Shown here one piece after another: positions 43,656 to 53,461 of a stretch of DNA of 64,000 nt. Each line of letters starts with the position of its first letter. The first letter of the stretch is position 1. The notes below the pieces were generated by a model. The model made no database searches and was not told the origin of the DNA. It saw nothing but the letters and a program-made list of their open reading frames with translations. The stretch is from Propionivibrio sp. (GTDB lineage: Bacteria; Pseudomonadota; Gammaproteobacteria; Burkholderiales; Rhodocyclaceae): the NCBI GenBank assembly GCA_016705685.1, contig JADJLB010000010.1, positions 526,501 to 590,500 on the forward strand. The letters are read 5' to 3'. A program made the position numbers and the translations under genes.

Positions 43656-44390
43656 TTAAACGCCAGCGCCTGGACGACGCGGCAGATTGTGACCGGCAGG
43701 CACATTCAGCCGGCGCGCACGGACGACCTGGTACGGGCGGATCAGATAGGCGGCAGCACCAAAACCGCTCCACACATGAACCAGTCGGGTGAATGGGAAA
43801 ATCAGAAAGAGGCTCATGCCCAGGAACATATGCAGTTTGAATACCCAGCTGACCCCGGCCAGCATCTCTGCCGCACCCATACGGAAGGTCACGATGCGCT
43901 GAGCCCATTCGGCCAGCAGCAGCATGACGCTGCCATCGAGGTGTTGCGCCGAGAGCGGGAGGCTCGCCAGACCCAGTGCGAGTTGCAGCCAGAACACCGC
44001 AAGCAGAACGATATCACTGGTTTTTGACGTCGCCCGGATTCGCGGTTCGCTCAAGCGGCGATGCAGCAGCACCGTCACGCCAATGAAGGCGAACACTCCC
44101 GCAACACCGCCGGCGATCATGGCCAGCTTCTGTTTGGTGCCGGCGTCGATGAAATGTTCGTAGGCAAAGTGCGGCGTGAGCATGCCGAAGAAGTGACCGA
44201 AGAAGAGGAACAGGACGCCAATGTGAAACAGGTTGCTACCGAGTTTCAACTGGCCGACCTTGAGCAATTGCGACGAATCGCTTTTCCAGGTGTATTGATC
44301 GCGGTCAAAGCGAAGTAGGCTGCCCAGTAAGAAAACAGTCAGGCAGATGTAGGGGTACAAGCCGAACAAAAAAGTGTCGAGAGTGTTCAT
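43656..44390 (-). CDS. narI: Respiratory nitrate reductase gamma subunit
   Basis: 244-residue di-heme cytochrome b subunit that passes quinol electrons to NarH. Five transmembrane helices; heme-ligand His residues appear in LFHIGVLFLFFGHFFG and in the late helix region FKLHMFLGMSLFLIFPFTRLVHVWS. The N-terminus NTLDTFLFGLYPYICLTVFLLGSLLRFDRDQYTW is typical. Its ATG overlaps the narJ stop (ATGA). Slightly longer than E. coli NarI because of the basic, Pro-rich tail. Confidence 0.97.
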   Translation of the reverse strand: MNTLDTFLFGLYPYICLTVFLLGSLLRFDRDQYTWKSDSSQLLKVGQLKLGSNLFHIGVLFLFFGHFFGMLTPHFAYEHFIDAGTKQKLAMIAGGVAGVFAFIGVTVLLHRRLSEPRIRATSKTSDIVLLAVFWLQLALGLASLPLSAQHLDGSVMLLLAEWAQRIVTFRMGAAEMLAGVSWVFKLHMFLGMSLFLIFPFTRLVHVWSGFGAAAYLIRPYQVVRARRLNVPAGHNLPRRPGAGV

Positions 44391-45094
44391 CGTAATGCTC
44401 CGGTGTGTGCAGGGCTATTCGCTCTTGATCTGGACGTTTCGTTTCTGACAAAGTGGATAGGCTGTTCCTGAGCGGTCTTGCCCTGTCCCTTGACGGAACA
44501 ACCGTCGAAAACGACAGGCTCTTCCCAGGCCACGTCGAGCGCCTCGTCGGGTGTGATCTTGACGGCATGCGCCTTTTCCCCGCTGAGTTCGAGCAAGGCG
44601 CCAAGGGCGCTGGCATAAGCGCTTTTGCGTTGCTGCAAGGCGTTGAAGATGGCATTGAAGAGGTGCGCCATCTCGCTAAGGAAATCGCGGGCCTCGCGCG
44701 GCGGCTGCGTTGAGACGAACTCCAGCACCACTGGCAGGTAATCCGGCAGTTCGCCGGGCGCCAGAAACAAACCGGCCTTCTCGTAGGTCTGCGCCAGATC
44801 GATCATCGCCGGGCCGCGATCGCGTGAGTCGCCATGCACATGTTCAAACAAATGGAGTGAGGTGGCGCGACCACGGTCGAATATCTGCAGGTATTCGGCC
44901 TCGTTCTCCAGTGCGTCGCCACGCTCCAGCGTGTTGATCAGTGCGCACAGCTCGGTCAGGCGATCGGCGGGAACCCTCTTGTCCGAAGTCAGCGCGTCAC
45001 GTACCTCGGGCAACTGGCTGCGCAGCGCCGCGTCCGGGTAGGACAGCAGACGCGCCAGAGCGCGAAGGCTTAAGGATACGTCAGGTAGCGTCAT
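44387..45094 (-). CDS. narJ: Nitrate reductase assembly chaperone
   Basis: 235-residue cytoplasmic chaperone that holds apo-NarGH until the molybdenum cofactor is inserted. All-helical TorD/NarJ fold: ALARLLSYPDAALRSQLPEV, LFEHVHGDSRDRGPAMIDLAQTYEKAGLFLAPGELPDYLPVVLEF, and a C-terminal acidic region. The HVHG/DRG block is the usual NarJ signature. Starts 3 bp after narH and overlaps narI, so synthesis is coupled. Confidence 0.97.
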   Translation of the reverse strand: MTLPDVSLSLRALARLLSYPDAALRSQLPEVRDALTSDKRVPADRLTELCALINTLERGDALENEAEYLQIFDRGRATSLHLFEHVHGDSRDRGPAMIDLAQTYEKAGLFLAPGELPDYLPVVLEFVSTQPPREARDFLSEMAHLFNAIFNALQQRKSAYASALGALLELSGEKAHAVKITPDEALDVAWEEPVVFDGCSVKGQGKTAQEQPIHFVRNETSRSRANSPAHTGALR

Positions 45095-45097
45095 GGT

Positions 45098-46621
45098 TCA
45101 GACCTCCGCCTTGATCGGGATGGTACGGCGCTTGGTTCCGCCGAACAGGCTGGTTTCGTTGGCGCCATCGGAACAGCCGTTGCCGAACGAGAAGCCGCAG
45201 CCGCCGCGTACGTCGAAGGTGTTTTCGGCGTACTCGCGATGCGTGCTGGGGATCACAAAGCGGTCTTCGTAGTTGGCGATGGCCATCACGTGGTACATCT
45301 CTTCGACCTGCGCCGGAGTCATTTGGACCTGCTCAAGTACCGCCGTGTTGGTGCGACCGTTGACGTGTTTGTCGCGCTGGTAGGCGCGCATGGCCAGCAT
45401 GCGCTCCAGCGCGCGTTCGACAGGCAGCGTATCGCCTGCGGTCAGCAGGTTGGCTAAGTACTTGACCGGGATGCGCAACTGCTTGACGTCCGGAATTTCG
45501 CCATTGGCGCCGATGTGCCCCGCATGGGCCGCTGCGCTGATCGGCGAAAGCGGTGGGACGTACCAGACCATCGGCAAGGTGCGGTATTCAGGGTGCAAGG
45601 GCAAGGCCACTTTCCAGTCCATGGCCATCTTGTAGACCGGGCTCTTGCGCGCGGCATCCATCCATTGATCCGGAATGCCGTCGATACGGGCCTGTTCGAT
45701 AACCTTCGGATCGTTGGGGTCGAGAAATACGTCGAGTTGCGCCTGATACAGATCGCGGTCGTGCTCGACACTTGCGGCCTGCTGAATCCGGTCCGCATCG
45801 TAGAGCAGCACGCCCAGGTAACGAATTCGCCCGACGCAGGTTTCCGAACAAACCGTCGGCTGCCCGGCCTCGATGCGCGGGTAACAGAAGATGCACTTTT
45901 CCGCTTTGCCCGATTTCCAGTTGTAGTAGATCTTCTTGTACGGGCATCCGGAGACGCACATGCGCCAGCCACGGCATTTGTCCTGGTCGATCAGCACGAT
46001 GCCGTCTTCCTCGCGTTTGTAGATCGAGCCCGAAGGACAACTGGCCACACACGCCGGGTTGAGGCAGTGCTCGCACAGACGAGGCAGGTACATCATGAAG
46101 GTGTTTTCGAATTCCCCGTAGATGTCCTTCTGGATATCGTCGAAATTCTTGTCCTTGCTGCGCTTGGAAAACTCGCCGCCGAGAATTTCTTCCCAGTTTG
46201 GCCCCCAAACGATTTTTTCCATCCGTTTGCCGGTAATCAGGCTACGCGGGCGGGCCGTCGGTGCGGCTTTCGATTCCGGCGCCGACTGCAGATGATCGTA
46301 GTCGAAGGTGAAAGGCTCATAGTAGTCGTCGATCTCCGGCAGATTGGGGTTGGCGAAGATGCGCATCAGCAGTTTCCACTTGCCGCCCTGGCGCGGCTCG
46401 ATCTTGCCGTTGGCGAGCCGATGCCAGCCGCCGTTCCATTTGTCCTGGTTTTCCCATTCCTTGGGATAGCCGATACCCGGCTTGGTCTCGACGTTGTTGA
46501 ACCAGGCGTACTCCATGCCGGGGCGGCTGGTCCAGACGTTCTTGCAGGTCACTGAGCAGGTGTGGCAACCGATGCACTTGTCCAGATTCAACACCATGCC
46601 GATTTGGGCGCGAATTTTCAT
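45098..46621 (-). CDS. narH: Respiratory nitrate reductase beta subunit
   Basis: 507-residue iron-sulfur subunit carrying three 4Fe-4S clusters and one 3Fe-4S cluster between NarI hemes and the NarG site. Cys groups: CIGCHTCSVTCKNVW, CEHCLNPACVASCPSG, CRGWRMCVSGCPYKK (Trp in place of one Cys, as expected for the 3Fe-4S cluster) and CIFCYPRIEAGQPTVCSETC. Length close to E. coli NarH (512). An AGGAGACG SD lies 8 nt before the ATG at 46621 and is itself inside an 8-bp inverted repeat. Confidence 0.98.
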   Translation of the reverse strand: MKIRAQIGMVLNLDKCIGCHTCSVTCKNVWTSRPGMEYAWFNNVETKPGIGYPKEWENQDKWNGGWHRLANGKIEPRQGGKWKLLMRIFANPNLPEIDDYYEPFTFDYDHLQSAPESKAAPTARPRSLITGKRMEKIVWGPNWEEILGGEFSKRSKDKNFDDIQKDIYGEFENTFMMYLPRLCEHCLNPACVASCPSGSIYKREEDGIVLIDQDKCRGWRMCVSGCPYKKIYYNWKSGKAEKCIFCYPRIEAGQPTVCSETCVGRIRYLGVLLYDADRIQQAASVEHDRDLYQAQLDVFLDPNDPKVIEQARIDGIPDQWMDAARKSPVYKMAMDWKVALPLHPEYRTLPMVWYVPPLSPISAAAHAGHIGANGEIPDVKQLRIPVKYLANLLTAGDTLPVERALERMLAMRAYQRDKHVNGRTNTAVLEQVQMTPAQVEEMYHVMAIANYEDRFVIPSTHREYAENTFDVRGGCGFSFGNGCSDGANETSLFGGTKRRTIPIKAEV

Positions 46622-46626
46622 TTTTT

Positions 46627-46657
46627 CGTCTCCTGCCGAGCCGCCTCAAAGGAGACG
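46627..46657 (-). promoter_or_regulatory. Inverted repeat enclosing the narH ribosome-binding site
   Basis: On the transcript, CGTCTCCT (46657-46650) can pair perfectly with AGGAGACG (46634-46627) around a 15-nt loop. The 3' arm is the narH Shine-Dalgarno sequence, so the hairpin would hide it when formed. It could tune NarH output relative to NarG. The pairing is visible; its effect is inference. Confidence 0.5.
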
Positions 46658-46660
46658 ACC

Positions 46661-46675
46661 GCCCCCTTGGGGGGC
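46661..46675. repeat. GC-rich palindrome in the narG-narH gap
   Basis: GCCCCC and GGGGGC arms around a 3-nt loop. With its flanks (CGCTGCCCCCCAAGGGGGCGG on the minus strand, in part) it resembles REP-like palindromes common between betaproteobacterial genes. It lies immediately upstream of the narH SD hairpin and could stabilise the upstream narG message. Confidence 0.5.
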
Positions 46676-46714
46676 AGCGAATGAATATGAGTGTGGGGGG
46701 TCATGACTTTCTCC

Positions 46715-49700
46715 TTACGCCTGCGCCGTTGCGGCGGCCGATTCGGCTTCGCCGTCGAGCCAGTCCACTTTGTTCATCTTGCGCACCACGACAAACTCGT
46801 CACGGTTGGTGCCGATGGTTCCGTAGTAGTTGAAGCCATAGCTGAACTGGGCGTACCCACCGATCATGTGCGTCGGTTTGAGCACAATGCGGGTCACCGA
46901 ATTGTGGATGCCGCCCCGGATGCCGGTGATCTCCGAACCGGGTGTATTGACGATTTTTTCCTGAGCGTGGTACATCAAGACCATGCCGGGGTTGACCCGT
47001 TGGCTGACGACGGCGCGTGCGGCAATGGCGCCGTTGATGTTGAACAATTCCACCCAGTCGTTATCGACAATGCCGGCGCTCTTGGCATCGTCCTCACTGA
47101 GCCAGATCACCGGCCCGCCACGGTTGAGCGTGAGCATCATCAGATTGTCGGTGTAGGTGGAGTGAATCCCCCACTTCTGGTGCGGCGTGATGAAATTCAG
47201 GGCGATTTCCTTGTTGCCATTAGGCTTGATGTTCTGGATACCCGCCGTGGTCTTCAGGTCCACCGGCGGACGGTAGGTGGAAAATCCCTCGCCGAACGCC
47301 GTCATCCAGGGGTGATCCATGTAGAACTGCTGGCGGCCCGTCAGAGTGCGCCATGGGATCAGCTCGTGCACATTGGTGTAGCCGGCGTTATAGGACACGG
47401 TTTCGGATTCGATACCGCTCCACGTCGGCGAACTGATGATCTTGCGCGGCTGCGCCTGAATGTCGCGGAAACGGATCTTTTCATCCTCCCGGTACAGCGC
47501 CAGATGCGTATGATCGATTCCGGTTTGCTTGCCCAGCGCCTTCCAGGCTTTCACCGCAACGTGCCCGTTGGTTTCCGGCGCCAATTGCAGCACGACTTCG
47601 CAGGCGTCGATGTCGGATTCGATCTTCGGCATGCCGCAGGTTGCGCCTTCGGCGGTGGTGAGACCGTTCAGTTCGCCGAGTTGCTTGACTTCGGTCTGGG
47701 TATTCCAAGCAATGCCTTTGCCACCGTTGCCAACCTTGTCCATCAACGGGCCAAGCGCCGTGAAACGCTTGTACACATTGGGGTAGTCACGTTCGACCAC
47801 GACCATGTTCGGCGCCGTTTTTCCGGGAATCAGATCAATTTCGCCGCGCTTCCAGTCCCGAACGCCAAACGGCTGGGCCAGTTCGGCGGGCGAGTCATGC
47901 ATCAACGGAGCAAGCACCATTTCACGCTCGACGCCTAAATGGCCGACACAGACTTCGCTGAATTTCCTGGCGAACCCCTTGTAGATTTCCCAGTCACTGC
48001 GGGATTGCCAGGCCGGATCGACGGCAGTCGATAGCGGATGGATGAAGGGGTGCATGTCACTGGTATTGAGGTCGTTCTTCTCGTACCAGGTCGCCGTCGG
48101 CAAGACGATGTCGGAATACAGGCAGGTGGTGCTCATGCGGAAATCCAGCGTCACCAGCAGATCCAGTTTCCCTTCAGGCGCTTTATCGTGCCAAACCACT
48201 TCGGAAGGTTTGGCTTCGTCATGCCCAAGATCCTTGCCCTGTACACCGTGGCTTGTGCCCAACAGGTGCTTGAGGAAATACTCATGGCCCTTGCCGCTGG
48301 AACCCAGAATGTTGGAGCGCCAGACAAACATGTTGCGCGGCCAGTTATCCGGATGATCCGGGTCTTCGCAGCTCATGGTGAGCGAGCCGTCCTTGAGTCC
48401 TTTGACCGTGTATTCTTTGGGATCGACGCCCGCGGCGACGGCATCCCGCACCACGTGTAGCGGATTGGTCTTGAGTTGCGGCGCGGACGGCAACCAGCCC
48501 ATGCGCTCGGCGCGCACGTTGTAGTCAATCATGCTGCCGCCGTACAGTTTCTGGTCGGCGAGCGGCGAGAGCACTTCTTCCATGCCCAGCTTTTCATAAC
48601 GCCACTGATCCGTGTGCGCATAGAAGAAGCTGGTCGAGTTCATCTGGCGGGGAGGACGGATCCAGTCCAGGGCAAAGGCCAGGGCGGTCCAGCCGGTCTG
48701 GGGCCGCAGTTTTTCCTGGCCCACGTAGTGCGCCCAACCGCCACCGCTTTGTCCGATACAGCCGCACATCATCAGCATGTTGATGACGCCGCGGTAGTTC
48801 ATGTCGCTGTGATACCAGTGATTCATCGCCGCGCCGATGATGACCATCGAGCGACCGTGAGTCTTGTCGGCATTGTCGGCAAACTGACGCGCTACCGTAA
48901 TCAGCTGCTCGCGTGGCGTACCGGTGATGCGCTCCTGCCAGGCCGGCGTGTAGGGTGTGTCGTCGTCGAAGTTCTTGGCCGCCAGCTCGCCCGCCAGGCC
49001 ACGAGCTACGCCATAGTTGGCCACTTGCAGGTCGAACACGGTAGCCACGAGCACCTTGCCACCAGTCTTGCCCAACGCGATGCTTTGCACCGGCACGGTA
49101 CGCACCAGTACGTTGTTGCTCCCGGCGCCGCTGGCATTGTTGGGGAAATGCTCGCTTTCGATGCCGCCGAAGTAAGGGAAACCAACCTTGGCCGTTTGCG
49201 TGCTCGGGTTCTTACCTTCCATCACCGTGAGTTTCAGTTTGACCTCGGCACCGGTGCTGGCCTCTTTTGCTTCCAGGTTCCACTGACCCTCGTCGGCGCG
49301 ACCATCCGGCCCCCAGCGAAAACCGATCGCGCCGTTGGGCAGCACGACTTCGCCCGATTCGTCCAGGGCCACCGTTTTCCATTCAGGATTGTTGCTGGCG
49401 CCGAAGGCACCGTCGAAATCGGAGGCGCGAACGTAGCGGTCGGGCACCATCACGGTTTCGCCGCCGGGCAACTGATGCTCCTTGAGCATGACCAGCATCG
49501 GCATGTCGGTGTAGCGGCGGACGTAATTGTCAAAATATTCGCTACGCGGTTTGCCGCCATCAGGGAAGTAGAACTCCTTCAGGATGACGTGACCCATGGC
49601 CATGGCCACGGCGGCATCGGTGCCCTGCTTGGGCTTCATCCAGATGTCGGAAAGTTTGGCAACTTCCGAGTAGTCCGGAGTGACCGCAACCGTCTTGGTG

Positions 49701-50521
49701 CCCTTGTAGCGCACCTCGGTGAAGAAGTGGGCGTCCGGCGTACGGGTCTGCGGTACGTTGGAGCCCCAGGCGATGATGAAATTGGAGTTGTACCAGTCGG
49801 CCGACTCGGGCACGTCCGTTTGTTCGCCCCAGATTTGCGGGCTGGCGGGTGGCAGGTCGCAATACCAGTCGTAAAAGCTCATGCAGACGCCGCCAATCAG
49901 ACTAAGGTAGCGGCTGCCGGCAGCATAGGAAACCATCGACATGGCCGGAATCGGAGAAAAGCCAATGACGCGATCCGGGCCATGCTTCTTGATCGTATGC
50001 ACATTCGCCGCAGTGATGATTTCATTCACTTCGTCCCAGTTGGCGCGCACAAAGCCACCCAGGCCACGCACGCTCTGGTACTCCCGACGTTTCCCGTCCG
50101 CTTGCACGATCGAAGCCCAGGCATCGACCGGCTCCTTAGACAGACGGGCTTCGCGCCATAGCTTGAGCAGGCGGCCGCGGATCAGCGGATATTTGACGCG
50201 GTTGGCGCTGTACAGGTACCAGCTGTAACTGGCGCCGCGTGCGCAACCGCGGGGTTCGTGGTTCGGCATGTCCCAGCGGGTGCGCGGGTAATCGGTCTGC
50301 TGGGTTTCCCAGGTGACGATGCCGCCCTTGACGTAAATCTTCCACGAACAGGAGCCGGTGCAGTTCACACCGTGCGTGGAGCGAACGATCTTGTCGTGCG
50401 CCCAGCGGTCGCGGTAGGCATCTTCCCAGGTTCGGTCTTCACCGTTGGTGACGCCGTGTTCGCCGGAAAATGGCTCTTTGGGCTGTGAAAAATAACTCAG
50501 TCGATCGAGAAAGTGGCTCAT
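46715..50521 (-). CDS. narG: Respiratory nitrate reductase alpha subunit
   Basis: Catalytic molybdenum subunit, 1268 residues (E. coli 1247), reducing nitrate at the cytoplasmic face. The N-terminal cluster motif is HGVNCTGSCSWKIYVKGG with the distal Cys in HEPRGCARG, giving the His-Cys3 ligation typical of NarG. The molybdenum ligand Asp is in YCDLPPASPQIWGEQTD. There is no cleavable Tat signal, only the short vestigial N-terminus MSHFLDRLSYF. The gene follows narK2 by 30 bp and precedes narH by 93 bp. Large antisense reading frames across it are shadows of GC-rich codons. Confidence 0.99.
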   Translation of the reverse strand: MSHFLDRLSYFSQPKEPFSGEHGVTNGEDRTWEDAYRDRWAHDKIVRSTHGVNCTGSCSWKIYVKGGIVTWETQQTDYPRTRWDMPNHEPRGCARGASYSWYLYSANRVKYPLIRGRLLKLWREARLSKEPVDAWASIVQADGKRREYQSVRGLGGFVRANWDEVNEIITAANVHTIKKHGPDRVIGFSPIPAMSMVSYAAGSRYLSLIGGVCMSFYDWYCDLPPASPQIWGEQTDVPESADWYNSNFIIAWGSNVPQTRTPDAHFFTEVRYKGTKTVAVTPDYSEVAKLSDIWMKPKQGTDAAVAMAMGHVILKEFYFPDGGKPRSEYFDNYVRRYTDMPMLVMLKEHQLPGGETVMVPDRYVRASDFDGAFGASNNPEWKTVALDESGEVVLPNGAIGFRWGPDGRADEGQWNLEAKEASTGAEVKLKLTVMEGKNPSTQTAKVGFPYFGGIESEHFPNNASGAGSNNVLVRTVPVQSIALGKTGGKVLVATVFDLQVANYGVARGLAGELAAKNFDDDTPYTPAWQERITGTPREQLITVARQFADNADKTHGRSMVIIGAAMNHWYHSDMNYRGVINMLMMCGCIGQSGGGWAHYVGQEKLRPQTGWTALAFALDWIRPPRQMNSTSFFYAHTDQWRYEKLGMEEVLSPLADQKLYGGSMIDYNVRAERMGWLPSAPQLKTNPLHVVRDAVAAGVDPKEYTVKGLKDGSLTMSCEDPDHPDNWPRNMFVWRSNILGSSGKGHEYFLKHLLGTSHGVQGKDLGHDEAKPSEVVWHDKAPEGKLDLLVTLDFRMSTTCLYSDIVLPTATWYEKNDLNTSDMHPFIHPLSTAVDPAWQSRSDWEIYKGFARKFSEVCVGHLGVEREMVLAPLMHDSPAELAQPFGVRDWKRGEIDLIPGKTAPNMVVVERDYPNVYKRFTALGPLMDKVGNGGKGIAWNTQTEVKQLGELNGLTTAEGATCGMPKIESDIDACEVVLQLAPETNGHVAVKAWKALGKQTGIDHTHLALYREDEKIRFRDIQAQPRKIISSPTWSGIESETVSYNAGYTNVHELIPWRTLTGRQQFYMDHPWMTAFGEGFSTYRPPVDLKTTAGIQNIKPNGNKEIALNFITPHQKWGIHSTYTDNLMMLTLNRGGPVIWLSEDDAKSAGIVDNDWVELFNINGAIAARAVVSQRVNPGMVLMYHAQEKIVNTPGSEITGIRGGIHNSVTRIVLKPTHMIGGYAQFSYGFNYYGTIGTNRDEFVVVRKMNKVDWLDGEAESAAATAQA

Positions 50522-50551
50522 GTGGGTTCTCCGGGTATTCGATCAAACAGA

Positions 50552-52180
50552 TTAAGGGTTCTTTATTTCAGCGCCGCGGCGCAGGTAGAACCACCAGTTG
50601 AGGATCAGGCACAGCGCATAAAACACCGCGAATCCGTACATCGCCGCCTGCGGCGTGCCGGCCTTGATCTGCTGGCCGATCACTACCGGTGCGATGAAGG
50701 CACCGTAGGCGGCGACGGCCGATGTCCAGCCCAGCACCGGGCCGGCCTGCTGCCGGTCGAAGATGACCCCGATGGTGCGGAAAGTCGAGCCGTTGCCGAT
50801 GCCGCTGGCCGCGAAGAGCACGATGAACAGCAGCATGAAGGGCAGGAAGTACTGCTCGGGCGTGGCCGAGTGGTAGGCTTGCATCATCACATAGCCAACG
50901 GCCACCGAGGCCACCACCATCGCTGCCGAAACCCATTGCGTGACGATCGAACCGCCGACCTTGTCGGAGACCCAGCCGCCCACCGGACGGATCAGCGCAC
51001 CGACAAAGGGACCGATCCAGGCAAAGGCCAGCACTGCCGGTGCGTTCGGGTTGCTCGCCGTGTGTTGCATCACACCGGCGGCGTCGGGCACATGGCTAAC
51101 GCCGAAGATCACCTTCATCGACAGCGGTAGCGCCATTGAGAAACCGATAAACGAGCCGAAAGTGACGATGTAGAGGATGGTCATCGCCCACGTGTGCTTG
51201 TTGCGGAAGATCTCGAACTGCTTGGCCACACCTTCCTTCATCGGACCGAAGGCGGCCATCTTCATCACCAGCAGCGCGAGGACGATGTCCAGTGGTATGG
51301 CCACCCACATGTTGAGCAGGCCCAGCCCGGTCGGCGGCGGCAGATACAGGTAAAGCATGAAGATCGACGGCACGAAGGCCAGCGTGTACAGGTAGGTGAT
51401 CTTGGCGAAGGCGACGATCGGGTTGCCAGTGGACGGCGAGATCGTCTTCAGGTTGTTCATGCCGAACCAGCACAGAATGGCCAGGGGCACCAGCGACAGA
51501 ACCCAGGCAAACCCGGCGTTCTGGATCCAGGTCGAGGTACCGGCGGGAATCTTGCCGAAGATCCAGCCGCTGTCCTTGACCAGGGTCATCGGTTCGCCGC
51601 CAAAGCTGCCCAGGAGGCCCATCGTCATCACGAGCGGGATCACCACCTGCATCGTCGTCACGCCGAAGTTTCCGAGGCCGGCGTTCAGCCCCAGCCCGGT
51701 GCCCTGCAGGCGCTTCGGAAAGAAGGTCGAGATATTCGACATCGAGCTGGCAAAGTTGCCGCCGCCTACGCCCGACCACAGTGCCATCAGTTGGAAAGCC
51801 CACAACGGCCAGTCTTTGTGCTGCAGCACGATGCCGGTGCCGATGGCCGGCGCCAGAAGCATCGCCGTGGTCAGGAAAATAGTGTTGCGCCCGCCGGCCA
51901 GGCGGATCAGGAACGATGCCGGAATGCGCATCGTGGCCCCGGCGATGCCGGCGATGGCGGTCAGCGTGAACAACTCCGCCTGGGTAAAGGGGAAGCCCAG
52001 GTTGAGCATCTGCACGGTGATGATGCCCCACATGCCCCAGACGGCGAACCCGCACAGCAGGGCCGGAATCGAAATCCACAAGTTGCGATAGGCGATCTTC
52101 TTACCGGTGCTTTCCCAGAAGTCGTTGTCTTCCGGGCGCCAGTCGGCGATGTCAGCTCCAGTGTGCGATTTGTTTGTCAT
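50552..52180 (-). CDS. Nitrate/nitrite transporter, NarK2 type
   Basis: 542-residue major-facilitator protein, probably a nitrate/nitrite antiporter. The N-terminus WRPEDNDFWESTGKKIAYRNLWIS is the classical NarK start, and nitrate-signature glycine-rich helices follow (SGVGGGNFASSMSNIS, GLGLNAGLGNFGVTTMQ). It is about 80 residues longer than E. coli NarK, the extra sequence lying in the central part. The ATG at 52180 is used rather than an in-frame codon seven earlier; the SD is weak in either case. It is separated by 24 bp from narK1 upstream, and the two genes together match the two halves of the fused NarK of Paracoccus. Confidence 0.93.
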   Translation of the reverse strand: MTNKSHTGADIADWRPEDNDFWESTGKKIAYRNLWISIPALLCGFAVWGMWGIITVQMLNLGFPFTQAELFTLTAIAGIAGATMRIPASFLIRLAGGRNTIFLTTAMLLAPAIGTGIVLQHKDWPLWAFQLMALWSGVGGGNFASSMSNISTFFPKRLQGTGLGLNAGLGNFGVTTMQVVIPLVMTMGLLGSFGGEPMTLVKDSGWIFGKIPAGTSTWIQNAGFAWVLSLVPLAILCWFGMNNLKTISPSTGNPIVAFAKITYLYTLAFVPSIFMLYLYLPPPTGLGLLNMWVAIPLDIVLALLVMKMAAFGPMKEGVAKQFEIFRNKHTWAMTILYIVTFGSFIGFSMALPLSMKVIFGVSHVPDAAGVMQHTASNPNAPAVLAFAWIGPFVGALIRPVGGWVSDKVGGSIVTQWVSAAMVVASVAVGYVMMQAYHSATPEQYFLPFMLLFIVLFAASGIGNGSTFRTIGVIFDRQQAGPVLGWTSAVAAYGAFIAPVVIGQQIKAGTPQAAMYGFAVFYALCLILNWWFYLRRGAEIKNP

Positions 52181-52204
52181 GATGTGCTTTCTTGAGAGCA
52201 AAAA

Positions 52205-53461
52205 TTAGTGGTGCGCGCCGGCTGCGACGGCCTTGTGGTCAGCGGACTCCTGATGGCGGTTTTCAGTCCAGTAGATCCAGATCAGTGATACCCAGACCAC
52301 GCCGTACATCAGCATGAAAGCGCTGGAGCGGACTCCGGTCAGATCCATCAGCGCGCCGAACATGATGGGCAGCACGAAACCGCCCATGCCGCCGGCTAGA
52401 CCGACGACGCCGCTGACCGTACCGATGTTGTGGGGATACTCATCACTGATGTATTTGAAGACGCTGGCTTTGCCGAAAGCGAAACAGACGCCCAGAATGA
52501 ACAGCAGGATGGTGAACAGATAGACGTTCAGTCCGATGTGGAAAGACAGGGGACCTGTAGTTGTTGCAATGGTCAGATCGGTTTGCGGGTAGCTCAACAG
52601 GAAGAGGCAGATCCAGCTGATCCACATCACCCACCAGGTCACGCTGTGCGCTCCCCATTTGTCCGACATCCAGCCACCGAAGGCGCGCAATACGCCGCCC
52701 GGCAACGAGAAACAGGCGGCCAACAGGGCAGCAGTCCGAATGTCCAGCCCGAACTCGCCGACGTAGTACTGGACCATCCACAAGGCCAGGGCGACATAGC
52801 CACCAAAGACGATGCTGTAGAACTGGCAGTACTTCAGAACTTTGGGATCCTTCAGAACCTTGAGTTGTTCCCGGAAGGAATCGTTGTGCGTCACCAGATG
52901 CGCAGGGTCGCTATAGCTGAAAAACCAGAACAGGGCGACCGTCGCGGCCATGACCGCTGCATAAACCAGCGGCACCATGGTCCACCCGAAGGCAACGACC
53001 AGAGCCGGTGCCAGAAATTTATTGACGGCAGCTCCCGAGTTGCCGGCACCGTATATGCCCATGGCGAATCCTTGCTGATTCCGCGGGAACCAGCGTGCCA
53101 CGTAGGGCGTGCCCACCGAAAACGAGCCGCCAGCCAGACCCAGCACCAGACCGATGACCAGGTACTGCCAGTATTGCGTGGCGTAGGCCATGAGCCAGAT
53201 CGCCGGTACGGTGATGGCCATGAGAACGGCCATCACGATGCGGCCACCGTACTTGTCGGTCCAGATGCCCAGCGGCACGCGGATCAGCGAACCGCTGAGC
53301 ACCGGCATGGCCGTCAGCAACCCGAATTCGGTCGCATTCAGACCCAAAGCTTTCTTGATCGGGATGCCGATCACGCCGAACATCATCCAGACCATGAAGC
53401 ACACGGTAAATGAAAGTGTGCTGACCATCAGAATCGAGAGTGCCTGCCCTTTTTTAGTCAT
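52205..53461 (-). CDS. Nitrate transporter, NarK1 type
   Basis: 418-residue major-facilitator protein with 12 helices, likely a nitrate/proton symporter. Family blocks: FMVWMMFGVIGIPIKKALGLN, the loop RVPLGIWTDKYGGR, nitrate signature GLAGGSFSVGTPYVARWFP and AGNSGAAVNKFLAPALV, and a second signature GVVGLAGGMGGFVLPIMFG. AGGGG about 8 nt before the ATG at 53461 decides the start over one nine codons upstream. First gene of the narK1K2GHJI unit, with an FNR-type box and an inverted repeat in front. Confidence 0.94.
   Translation of the reverse strand: MTKKGQALSILMVSTLSFTVCFMVWMMFGVIGIPIKKALGLNATEFGLLTAMPVLSGSLIRVPLGIWTDKYGGRIVMAVLMAITVPAIWLMAYATQYWQYLVIGLVLGLAGGSFSVGTPYVARWFPRNQQGFAMGIYGAGNSGAAVNKFLAPALVVAFGWTMVPLVYAAVMAATVALFWFFSYSDPAHLVTHNDSFREQLKVLKDPKVLKYCQFYSIVFGGYVALALWMVQYYVGEFGLDIRTAALLAACFSLPGGVLRAFGGWMSDKWGAHSVTWWVMWISWICLFLLSYPQTDLTIATTTGPLSFHIGLNVYLFTILLFILGVCFAFGKASVFKYISDEYPHNIGTVSGVVGLAGGMGGFVLPIMFGALMDLTGVRSSAFMLMYGVVWVSLIWIYWTENRHQESADHKAVAAGAHH

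Noticed and set aside
46691-50161. Long plus-strand reading frames (up to 561 codons) across narG
   Set aside because: They are antisense to a full-length narG with all expected motifs and show His/Arg/Val-rich composition typical of GC-rich shadow frames.
51194-53413. Long plus-strand frames of over 300 codons across narK1 and narK2
   Set aside because: Antisense shadows; Gln/His/Arg-rich with no membrane or domain character, whereas the minus-strand genes are clear transporters.
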